Below, piece by piece: positions 1-6,112 of a stretch of DNA of 6,663 bases. The notes below the pieces were generated by a model that saw only the letters and a program-made list of their open reading frames with translations, was not told where the DNA came from and ran no database searches. Positions within the stretch are counted from its first letter, which is position 1. Every line of letters begins with the position of its first letter. This DNA is from Candidatus Roizmanbacteria bacterium CG_4_10_14_0_8_um_filter_39_9 (GTDB taxonomy: Bacteria; Patescibacteriota; Microgenomatia; UBA1406; GWC2-37-13), in the NCBI GenBank assembly GCA_002784505.1, contig PFLF01000087.1:1-6663 (forward strand), given 5' to 3'. The translations under genes and the position numbers were made by a program.

Positions 1-854
1 ATATCCTTCAGTTTTTTTCCAATCTCTAATTGCTGTACTGTTTGTTGCTGTGCCGTTTTTAAAACACTATATGTCTTCTTAATTTCGTCTGAAACATCCT
101 TCATAAAAAACATGCGGGTAATATCTGAACAATAGTCTTGATATTTCACCCCAAAATCGATAAGTACTACAGAATCGTGTTTGACGCGACCCTTCCCGCT
201 TTTTGTATCGTAGTGCGCAAGCGCAGCATTGGCATCAACCGCCACAATCGGGTCAAAGCTTAATTCATAATTCTTTGTTCGTAACCATTCCTCAATCTTC
301 CATGCAATTTCCTTTTCACTTACCCCGCCTTGAATTAACTTCGAAATGTCAGTTAAACACTGATCCCCGATCTCACATGCTTTTGTTATCTTCGCAATTT
401 CATCATGTGTTTTTACTACTCGTTGTATAAGTACTATTCGGTCGAAAGGAATTAATTTAATCTGAAATGCTTTTCGCAGTAAAAAATACTCAGAAAACCT
501 CATGTCCTCTCCCTCAAATCCAAGTGTTTTAATTTGTTCTTCATCGACTATCTCCTGTAAATGTTTAATCAACCCCATTTCTGCAGAAATTTGTTTTATT
601 TTGATATTTGAATTTTGTAATTGGTTTGTGAATTTGTTATTTGTGATTTGAAATTCAAGCTGATGAATGTATCTCCCATCCGTAAACACATACACATTCT
701 TCCTCGTTACTAAAAGATACGCCTCCCGCTCATGGGGTGATAAGGTTCTAAATCCGGTAAGGTAGAAAATGTTATAAAAATTAGTTATGAAAAAAGCATC
801 TACAGCCTCTTTTCTTAACAGGTTTTGAAGCGGCTGAATTCGTTTATGATACAT
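1..854 (-). CDS. M24B metallopeptidase, Xaa-Pro aminopeptidase/dipeptidase type (3' end off the left edge)
   Basis: Probable cytosolic Xaa-Pro peptidase (PepP/PepQ-like), removing N-terminal residues before proline or splitting Xaa-Pro dipeptides with two metal ions. The window holds the first 284 codons. Residues 1-140 form a creatinase-type N-terminal domain, with YNIFYLTGF (27-35) and FTDGRY (57-62) typical of the family. The pita-bread catalytic domain begins near 145 (KTHDEIAKI). FDPIVA (200-205) leads to His214, the conserved His of the NAALxH motif. LIDFG (231-235) and SDITR (243-247) supply the first two metal ligands, Asp233 and Asp244. The remaining His, Glu and Glu ligands would lie past the left edge. 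The start is the ATG at 854; the ATG at 870 is out of frame. No Shine-Dalgarno is visible and a TACAAT box ends 7 bases before the ATG. It is divergent from the kinase gene. PepP versus PepQ cannot be settled, since the family is broad and the C-terminus is missing. Confidence 0.9.
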   Translation of the reverse strand, partial: MYHKRIQPLQNLLRKEAVDAFFITNFYNIFYLTGFRTLSPHEREAYLLVTRKNVYVFTDGRYIHQLEFQITNNKFTNQLQNSNIKIKQISAEMGLIKHLQEIVDEEQIKTLGFEGEDMRFSEYFLLRKAFQIKLIPFDRIVLIQRVVKTHDEIAKITKACEIGDQCLTDISKLIQGGVSEKEIAWKIEEWLRTKNYELSFDPIVAVDANAALAHYDTKSGKGRVKHDSVVLIDFGVKYQDYCSDITRMFFMKDVSDEIKKTYSVLKTAQQQTVQQLEIGKKLKD

Positions 855-860
855 GAAGAT

Positions 861-866
861 ATTGTA
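861..866 (-). promoter_or_regulatory. possible -10 box for the M24 peptidase gene
   Basis: On the minus strand this reads TACAAT, five of six matches to the sigma-70 -10 consensus. Its 3' end lies 7 bases before the A of the peptidase ATG at 854, so a start at the usual distance would give a leaderless mRNA. The hexamer at a 17-base spacer (TACTCC) is a poor -35, so the call rests on one box in AT-rich DNA. Confidence 0.3.
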
Positions 867-887
867 GCATGAACACAGGCTTGGGAG

Positions 888-893
888 TATAAT
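888..893 (+). promoter_or_regulatory. possible -10 box for the kinase/ATP-grasp/permease operon
   Basis: Perfect TATAAT in the 56-base divergent spacer, 17 bases upstream of the ATG at 911. A transcript beginning about 7 bases after it would have a leader of only about 10 bases with no Shine-Dalgarno. No good -35 is seen at 16-18 base spacing. The nearest candidate, TTGTAG at 862-867, is 20 bases away and overlaps the opposing TACAAT box, so the two promoters could compete. Confidence 0.4.
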
Positions 894-910
894 ATCTAAC
901 AAGATAACCC

Positions 911-1936
911 ATGAATAAAAATATTTTTCTACAATCAGTAAAGCCAACACATACCCTTCCAAAATTTCCCGAAAAGACTTCTTTGGGAATGCAAGAGAAT
1001 CTTGAAAAAGAGCTTCAGAAGCGTGGTCTTTCTATTGCCATAAAAAATAAACTAAAAGGGGGTGTGTTTTCACAGGTTTATGATGCGATAATTGATGGCA
1101 AGTCGGTTGTGGTTAAACATACGGAGAACGTAGTCCCGTTTGACCCGACTGAATTTTTCATCAGTAAAAAAGCACATCTTGTTGATACAAAAATTCTTAA
1201 GCTGTTGAAAAAATCCAAACATATAAAAGTGCCACATGTTTTTTATTATTATCCGGATATTACAACAACCATCATGGAAGATGTTAGAAATAGCGGATTT
1301 CAGTTACTTAATAATTTTATTGTTGAGAAAAATCTTCCCCTCTCTTCAGCTAAATCGATTGGCAAATCCCTTGCTCTCCTTGCAAAAGAGTCCCGCTTAT
1401 GGAAACCATTTGCAACCAATGAATCGGCCAATCAAAGTATTTACGAGCGGGGTCTTGAACTTCGACTTGCATATCCAAACGACCAAAAACAATATTTATT
1501 TTTAGAGAAAGAGTTTGTTCAACATAACGATTATTGGGTTTGGCCAGACGGTCACCCTAAAAATATGTTTGTAAATAGTAGGGGTGATGTTACTTTTATT
1601 GATTTTGGGAGGTCTCATTGGGGTGATCAAAGATATATGCTGCCGAATTTCCTTGCCCACATAGTTATATATTCTCTAGCGGGTTACATCAAACCACAAC
1701 AGGCCCAGGAATATCTTCAAGATTGTATTAATGCTTATAAACAAATCGAGCCGATTGGTGAATTTATATTCTGTCAATATTTAGCGATGGAGGTCCTTCA
1801 TCGGGCAAACGGTAAATGGATACAGGGCGTTGAAACTATTGAGCAAAAGCTTAATCTTCACCGTTTTGCATTACATATTTTTGATAGCAATATCGTTTCA
1901 ATTCCACAATTAATAAGGACTATTTCTATAGTTTAA
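911..1936 (+). CDS. APH/choline-kinase-fold small-molecule kinase, substrate unknown
   Basis: A protein-kinase-like phosphotransferase of the aminoglycoside phosphotransferase/fructosamine kinase/methylthioribose kinase superfamily, probably cytosolic. N-lobe: glycine-rich strand turn LKGGVFSQVY (48-57), then the ATP-binding lysine in VVVKH (66-70, Lys69). A hinge-like IMEDVR follows at 121-126. C-lobe: catalytic loop PDGHPKNMF (212-220) with Asp213 and Asn218 in the D-x4-N spacing of the usual HGDxHxxN motif, then FIDFGR (229-234) with metal-binding Asp231. The His-Gly normally before the catalytic Asp is replaced by Trp-Pro. An extra 40 or so N-terminal residues precede the kinase fold. No signal peptide or membrane segment is evident. 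It is first in a three-gene run, and its TAA is one base from the next ATG, suggesting coupled translation. Fold assignment is firm. Antibiotic resistance is not implied, since most members of this superfamily are metabolic kinases. Confidence 0.8.
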   Translation: MNKNIFLQSVKPTHTLPKFPEKTSLGMQENLEKELQKRGLSIAIKNKLKGGVFSQVYDAIIDGKSVVVKHTENVVPFDPTEFFISKKAHLVDTKILKLLKKSKHIKVPHVFYYYPDITTTIMEDVRNSGFQLLNNFIVEKNLPLSSAKSIGKSLALLAKESRLWKPFATNESANQSIYERGLELRLAYPNDQKQYLFLEKEFVQHNDYWVWPDGHPKNMFVNSRGDVTFIDFGRSHWGDQRYMLPNFLAHIVIYSLAGYIKPQQAQEYLQDCINAYKQIEPIGEFIFCQYLAMEVLHRANGKWIQGVETIEQKLNLHRFALHIFDSNIVSIPQLIRTISIV

Positions 1937-1937
1937 T

Positions 1938-2807
1938 ATGAACGTTGCGCTCGTTACCTACCTCGAACAACCCGCTCTTGCCGACAGTGATGAGCTTCTT
2001 GTTGAACCTTTGAAAAAACAAGGAATAACTGCAGTAGCTGCGCCATGGAATGATACAACTATTGATTGGAAACAGTTTAACCTCGTGATATTACGATCTT
2101 GCTGGGAATACCATCGACAATTAGATACATTTCTGTCGTGGATTAACAATCTTGAAAAAAATAAAGTAAAAATGCTCAACTCACCAAGAATAATAAGATG
2201 GAACGTAAATAAAAAATATTTATTTGACCTTCAAAAAAAAGGCGTGAACATCATCCCTTCGGTGCTTGTGGAGAAAGAAAATATTTCAAAATTAAATAGC
2301 CTTATACCAATTGAGTGGTCATCTCTTATTATTAAGCCAACTGTAGGAGCATCCGGATTTGAGATTATGAAAATAGAACGATCCGAGCTTCAAAATTCTC
2401 TTTCGCGTATTGAAAGTCAAATTTCACAAAATGAATTTATTGTACAGCCACTTATTAAAGAAATATCGTCAGGTGAATATTCATTTATTTACATTAAAGA
2501 TATTCTAGGACATGTGATGTTAAAAACACCCGCAATAGGTGATTTCCGAACCAACTACAAATTCGGAGGACATGACCGAGTAGTATATCCTAAACCAGTG
2601 ATTTGTCGACAAGTTGAAGATATTATTAAAAAAATTGACTTACCGTTTTTATATGCTCGAATTGATGGAATAGTTGTTGGAGGTCAATTTCTCCTCATTG
2701 AACTGGAACTTATCGAACCATATTTATTTATGTGTGAATATCCACCAACCGCAAAGTTATTTGCGCAGGAAATCTCCGCTACATTACACAGGATGGCTCA
2801 GGTATAA
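1938..2807 (+). CDS. ATP-grasp ligase of the DcsG-like (cycloserine-ligase-type) family
   Basis: Predicted ATP-dependent carboxylate-amine ligase or cyclase, forming an acyl-phosphate and joining it to an amine. N-terminal pre-ATP-grasp domain: MNVALVTY at 1-8 and the family hallmark RSCWEY at 53-58 (usually RSxWDY), followed by FLSWI at 65-69. ATP-binding lobe: IIKPTVGASG (131-140) with Lys133 in the ATP-contacting position. GEYSF (179-183) and DFRTN (202-206) follow. Catalytic/metal region: YARIDG (239-244), then IELELIEPYLF (254-264), whose acidic residues match the Mg-binding ELELIEPSLF segment of the family. At 289 residues it is full length. It follows the kinase by one base with no Shine-Dalgarno. 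Known relatives include the D-cycloserine-forming enzyme DcsG and many uncharacterised proteins, so the substrate is not predictable. It is not LysX, because it carries the DcsG-type signature and not a RimK/LysX pattern. Confidence 0.82.
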   Translation: MNVALVTYLEQPALADSDELLVEPLKKQGITAVAAPWNDTTIDWKQFNLVILRSCWEYHRQLDTFLSWINNLEKNKVKMLNSPRIIRWNVNKKYLFDLQKKGVNIIPSVLVEKENISKLNSLIPIEWSSLIIKPTVGASGFEIMKIERSELQNSLSRIESQISQNEFIVQPLIKEISSGEYSFIYIKDILGHVMLKTPAIGDFRTNYKFGGHDRVVYPKPVICRQVEDIIKKIDLPFLYARIDGIVVGGQFLLIELELIEPYLFMCEYPPTAKLFAQEISATLHRMAQV

Positions 2808-2808
2808 T
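2803..2808 (+). promoter_or_regulatory. possible internal -10 box before the FTR1-like gene
   Basis: Perfect TATAAT overlapping the TAA stop of the ATP-grasp gene, 23 bases before the permease ATG at 2832. A second hexamer, TACAAT (2815-2820), lies closer. Neither has a good -35 (TACATT at 17-base spacing for the first). It could give the permease its own transcript, but in AT-rich DNA a chance match is likely. Confidence 0.2.
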
Positions 2809-2831
2809 AACTCATACAATTTTTGTAATAT

Positions 2832-3458
2832 ATGTCAACATTTTTAATCGTCTTTCGTGAATTTATGGAGTCACTTCTTTTGATGAGCATCTTGTTGGGA
2901 TTCTCAAAAAGAGAGGGATTGCATAAAGAGAAATCGATACTGGCAGGGGGCATTTTGGGGATTCTTTTCTCAGTCTTCATTACTTTCTCCGTTTTTTATG
3001 TTCTTCCCCTTATTCACATCTCCCTCCCTTCCGAGCTAATCGACCTGATTGGGCATCTCGCTATAATTTTGTCCGGCGTCATGCTTCTCTATATTACCTA
3101 TCGTATTCACCCACTTTTTGCGGTCCATAAAAATAAACATGTTGCGAACCTTTTTTCACAAAAAAATATCAAAGATGCCTCATTTTTTGTTCCAACCTTC
3201 CTTCTCGTGCTTCAAGAAGGGTTTGAAATTGTTCTATTCACTATGACAACTTCATTTACTCATTCACTTGCCTCAAATAGTCTGTCGCTTGTCTTGGGTT
3301 TTGTTGCGGCAGTTGCCGCCAGCTCTTTACTCTATTTAACCTATTTAAAAAATCATGTCAAAAAACTTTTCAAAATTACGGAATATACCCTCATAATCTA
3401 TGGGGCATATCTCATCATTCATGGAGGCACGGAGCTTTTTGAAAGCTTACTCCATTAA
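2832..3458 (+). CDS. FTR1/EfeU-family iron permease homologue, short form
   Basis: Integral membrane protein related to the Fe permeases FTR1 and EfeU. Hydrophobic segments lie near residues 5-23, 36-58, 72-91, 119-140, 149-171 and 184-200, about six helices. The two iron-binding REGLE-type motifs are present in altered form: REFME at 9-13 in helix 1 and QEGFE at 128-132 in helix 4, where Gln replaces the usual Arg. The helix-1 motif right after the start matches EfeU and supports the ATG at 2832. At 208 residues it is shorter than EfeU (about 276) and appears to end after helix 6, lacking helix 7. The TAA is followed at once by an in-frame TAG and then the convergent gene, so there is no hidden extension. 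It lies 24 bases after the ATP-grasp gene. No EfeO or EfeB partner is seen. Iron transport is inferred from the family only. Confidence 0.78.
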   Translation: MSTFLIVFREFMESLLLMSILLGFSKREGLHKEKSILAGGILGILFSVFITFSVFYVLPLIHISLPSELIDLIGHLAIILSGVMLLYITYRIHPLFAVHKNKHVANLFSQKNIKDASFFVPTFLLVLQEGFEIVLFTMTTSFTHSLASNSLSLVLGFVAAVAASSLLYLTYLKNHVKKLFKITEYTLIIYGAYLIIHGGTELFESLLH

Positions 3459-3478
3459 TAGAGTTGAGTGGGAAGATA

Positions 3479-4135
3479 CTATAAAGTTATTAAAGAATTT
3501 GTCGGAAGAGATTTAAACTCAAACTCTTCAATTACTTCAGAGCAGATTATTTTGATATCCGAATTGTCTGAATATTGAAGAGAGTAATAATCCGGATGGG
3601 CGGTAAAATGACAATACGCTGATATGGTATTTTTTCCGGCTATTCCAATATTGAGCGCCTGAATATTTCGGGAGTTTTTTTTCAAAATATCGGTGGTTTT
3701 GTATACGGCTTGAGTAAGATTTGTCTTTTTAAGGTAAACATTCAGAAGTTGCCATATTTTTTGCGCTCCTATTTCCCCCGGAAGAGAAAGGGTAACGCCT
3801 TTTAACAGTCCATTAAATACATAAGAATACGAATCGTTTATGTAGGGTTGGTTATATTCAATATTATTTTTATGCTGAGGAAACGAAGCGCTTCGGGCAT
3901 GAATAGCAAACATGGCGGTCTCAGGAAATGTTGAAAACTTTTTTTTCTCTTTCCAAACGGGCTTAAGAGATCTATACCCTAACCACTTATTGTTTTTGCG
4001 CCAGGCGAAACCCCATCCATCTTCTTGCCAGTCACCATCAAATGCCTTACTTTTTTGAGCCATTTTAGCAAATGATTTTAGTATATTTGACGGATTTATG
4101 GGTTGTTTTGATTTACACAAAAGAAAACGGCACAT
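3479..4135 (-). CDS. class II glutamine amidotransferase-fold hydrolase (GATase type 2; YafJ/EgtC-like), last gene of the lysine operon
   Basis: Stand-alone Ntn-hydrolase domain of 218 residues. Cys2 (MCRFLL) would be the N-terminal nucleophile once Met1 is removed. DGWGFAW (39-45), IHARSA (78-83, with Arg81 placed to bind the glutamate carboxylate), NQPY (95-98) and VFNG (106-109, oxyanion Asn108-Gly109) are the expected active-site elements in order, and ICSEVI (197-202) closes the fold. No synthase domain is attached, so it either works with a partner or hydrolyses a gamma-glutamyl amide itself, as the relative EgtC does in ergothioneine synthesis. Its ATG lies 6 bases after the aminotransferase stop, so it is almost certainly co-transcribed with the lysine genes. 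No Shine-Dalgarno is visible. Family membership is firm. A role in releasing lysine from LysW is my inference; an unrelated YafJ-like function cannot be excluded. Confidence 0.87.
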   Translation of the reverse strand: MCRFLLCKSKQPINPSNILKSFAKMAQKSKAFDGDWQEDGWGFAWRKNNKWLGYRSLKPVWKEKKKFSTFPETAMFAIHARSASFPQHKNNIEYNQPYINDSYSYVFNGLLKGVTLSLPGEIGAQKIWQLLNVYLKKTNLTQAVYKTTDILKKNSRNIQALNIGIAGKNTISAYCHFTAHPDYYSLQYSDNSDIKIICSEVIEEFEFKSLPTNSLITL

Positions 4136-4141
4136 AGGTAA

Positions 4142-5299
4142 TTAAGATAAAATGTGTTTGAATTTACTAACTGTTTCATCAATATGTTTTTTTTCAACAA
4201 TGAATGGGGGTAAAAATCGAACTACCGTATCACCTGCGGGGATAGCTAATATTTTTTTGCTCTGCAATTTTTTTAGTATTCCGTTCCTGTCTTCTTTTAC
4301 CTCGACACCAATCATCAAGCCCTGACCTCTTACGTCAATAATTAAAGATGATTTAATTGATTTTAACTCCTTGATAAAATATGAGCCAATTTCCGTTACA
4401 TGTTCAAGTAATTTCTCATCTATTTTATTTAGTGTGGCTTTAACGCCCGCACATGCCAATGGATTTCCTCCGAAAGTTGACGTATGCAGTCCTTTGAAGA
4501 TTGCATTGCCAACTTTTTGATTTACAAGTGTCGCGCCAACTGGTATACCCCCAGCCAGTCCTTTGCCCATAGTCAGAATATCTGCCTGAACTCTTGTTTT
4601 TTGTGATGACAATAACGCTCCCGTTCTCCCCATTCCTGTTTGAATTTCGTCAATGATAAGAAGTACGTCGTGTTTACTGCACATCTCCCTGACGTTGGTG
4701 AGATAGGTATTATTGGGGACATATATTCCACCTTCCCCTTGTATAGGCTCAACTATGAATGCCGCTGTATTTTTATCCATCGCTTTTTTTAAGGCCGATA
4801 TGTCATTGTGTTTAATAAACACCACCTCCCATAAAAGTGGTAAAAACGGTTTACGATATTTTTCACCGGCAGTAACGGAAAGCGTACCAAGCGTCTTTCC
4901 GTGATACGCATTCGTGCATGCAATAATCTTCTTTTTACCTGATGTGGCAACAGCAAACTTTAATGCCGCTTCATTTGCTTCAGCTCCCGAGTTTGACCAG
5001 TAAACAAATTTATATGACGGACCGCATCTTTTTATGAGAAGCTCTGACGCATCTGCCCTCATATCATTATTAAAACTTCCATGCAGGGTTGTTAGAGCAT
5101 TTAGCTGATTTGTTATTTGATCGGTTATCTCTCGATCAACATGACCAAAAATATTAACCCCATAGTTGCTCATCATATCCAGATATTTTTCGCCATTTTC
5201 ATCAATGAGATATACTCCGTCACCCTTAACAAAAGTGATCCCTCGGTTCACATACGTATTAACAAGGTATTTTTGTTGAAGATATTGATAATTTTTCAT
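4142..5299 (-). CDS. lysJ: class III PLP aminotransferase, LysJ/ArgD type (LysW-gamma-lysine or acetylornithine aminotransferase)
   Basis: Cytosolic PLP enzyme expected to transfer the amino group of glutamate to LysW-bound aminoadipate semialdehyde, giving LysW-lysine, or to the ornithine equivalent. At 385 residues it is full length. SNSGAEANEAA (102-112) is the cofactor phosphate-binding loop, AYHGKT (131-136) stacks on PLP, and IIDEIQTG (215-222) holds Asp217, which contacts the PLP nitrogen. LTMGKGLAGG (242-251) carries the Schiff-base Lys246. STFGGNP (274-280) and VRFLPP (360-365, with Arg361) complete the active site. It begins 9 bases after the kinase stop and is followed 6 bases later by the GATase. 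LysJ and ArgD cannot be told apart by sequence alone. The neighbouring LysZ, with its LysW-pathway hallmarks, is what favours LysJ. It may serve both lysine and arginine routes. Confidence 0.88.
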   Translation of the reverse strand: MKNYQYLQQKYLVNTYVNRGITFVKGDGVYLIDENGEKYLDMMSNYGVNIFGHVDREITDQITNQLNALTTLHGSFNNDMRADASELLIKRCGPSYKFVYWSNSGAEANEAALKFAVATSGKKKIIACTNAYHGKTLGTLSVTAGEKYRKPFLPLLWEVVFIKHNDISALKKAMDKNTAAFIVEPIQGEGGIYVPNNTYLTNVREMCSKHDVLLIIDEIQTGMGRTGALLSSQKTRVQADILTMGKGLAGGIPVGATLVNQKVGNAIFKGLHTSTFGGNPLACAGVKATLNKIDEKLLEHVTEIGSYFIKELKSIKSSLIIDVRGQGLMIGVEVKEDRNGILKKLQSKKILAIPAGDTVVRFLPPFIVEKKHIDETVSKFKHILS

Positions 5300-5308
5300 A
5301 ATTAAAAA

Positions 5309-6112
5309 CTAACTAATAACAGTACCTTCCCCTTTTAATGCTTTAAAAATGGGATTTTTAATTCGTCCGTCTGACCAATATAATTTTTTTAGACCTAGGC
5401 GGAACACCTCTTTTGCTCCTAATAATTTCTTTTTCATTCGTCCTTGGGTATAGGTAAAACATTCATCAAGTTTAGTTTTGTCAACTTTTTTAATAACAGA
5501 GGATTCGTCGCCGAATTTTTTCAAAAGACCCGGTGCTTCAAAAAGCACTATCATTTTCTCTATGTGTAAGGCGCCAGCCATAACCGCAGCGGCCCAATCA
5601 TTATCTGTATTAATAATTTCGTTTTCTTCACTGAGGGCTGGCGGACAAACAACAGGAACATATTTATTATCCAAAAGTAAAAGAATTAAATTGATATTAA
5701 TATCTGTTACTTTTCCGGACATATTATTTGTAATCAGCTTTGTCTTCTCCCCTTCTTTTGAATAAACCGCTGTTTTTCTTTTTCCCCTCCAAAGTTGTCC
5801 GTCTATCCCTGATAATCCTACCGCATTGACTCTGTAAGACTGAAGCTTTGCAACAATTTTTTTGTTAACAATGCCGGGATAGGCCATAAGAAAAACGTCA
5901 ATTGCATCCGTATCGGTAAAAACGCTACTGATGCCGGAGGGCGATATGATTGTTTCTGTCGGTACGCCCAATTTTTCGGCGAGCTCATCACGGGTGACGC
6001 TCGCCCCATGGACTAATACGACTTTTTCACCCTGATCGATAAGAGTTTTGATGTCATTACAAATATATTCAAGATTGTTTTTTTTCCCTCCGCCAATTTT
6101 AATAAGCATCAT
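5309..6112 (-). CDS. lysZ: [LysW]-aminoadipate/glutamate kinase (LysZ), amino-acid kinase family
   Basis: Phosphorylates the side-chain carboxylate of aminoadipate (or glutamate) attached to the carrier LysW, the second LysW-dependent step. The 267 residues fit the family. LIKIGGG (3-9) and VVLVHGAS (31-38) form the ATP- and substrate-phosphate loops. ISPSG (56-60) followed by FTDTD (65-69) is the LysZ-type substrate region, unlike standard ArgB. NAVGLSGIDG (96-105), VVCPPAL (154-160), NTDNDWAAA (168-176) and GRMKKKLLGAKE (224-235) follow in the expected order. The ending DGRIKNPI (248-255) and GEGTVI (261-266) is typical of LysZ. Oddities are HGAS where ArgB has HGGG, and Trp173 where Arg is common. 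The ATG overlaps the upstream TGA by four bases (ATGA), indicating coupled translation. Met2 is an alternative start. Confidence 0.88.
   Translation of the reverse strand: MMLIKIGGGKKNNLEYICNDIKTLIDQGEKVVLVHGASVTRDELAEKLGVPTETIISPSGISSVFTDTDAIDVFLMAYPGIVNKKIVAKLQSYRVNAVGLSGIDGQLWRGKRKTAVYSKEGEKTKLITNNMSGKVTDININLILLLLDNKYVPVVCPPALSEENEIINTDNDWAAAVMAGALHIEKMIVLFEAPGLLKKFGDESSVIKKVDKTKLDECFTYTQGRMKKKLLGAKEVFRLGLKKLYWSDGRIKNPIFKALKGEGTVIS

Noticed and set aside
203..430. 75-codon plus-strand open frame
   Set aside because: It lies wholly inside the M24 peptidase on the other strand and its translation shows no family-like pattern.
911..1936. Aminoglycoside resistance gene
   Set aside because: Only the general APH fold is recognisable; the catalytic loop and flanking genes do not match known resistance enzymes.
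1938..2807. Identity of the ATP-grasp protein as LysX, the missing LysW ligase
   Set aside because: It has the RSCWEY and ELELIEPYLF signature of the DcsG-like family rather than a RimK/LysX pattern, and is on the opposite strand in another operon.
2815..2827. Small inverted repeat (TACAA, 3-base loop, TTGTA) before the permease start
   Set aside because: A 5-bp, AT-only stem is too weak for a terminator or operator and is expected by chance in such AT-rich DNA.
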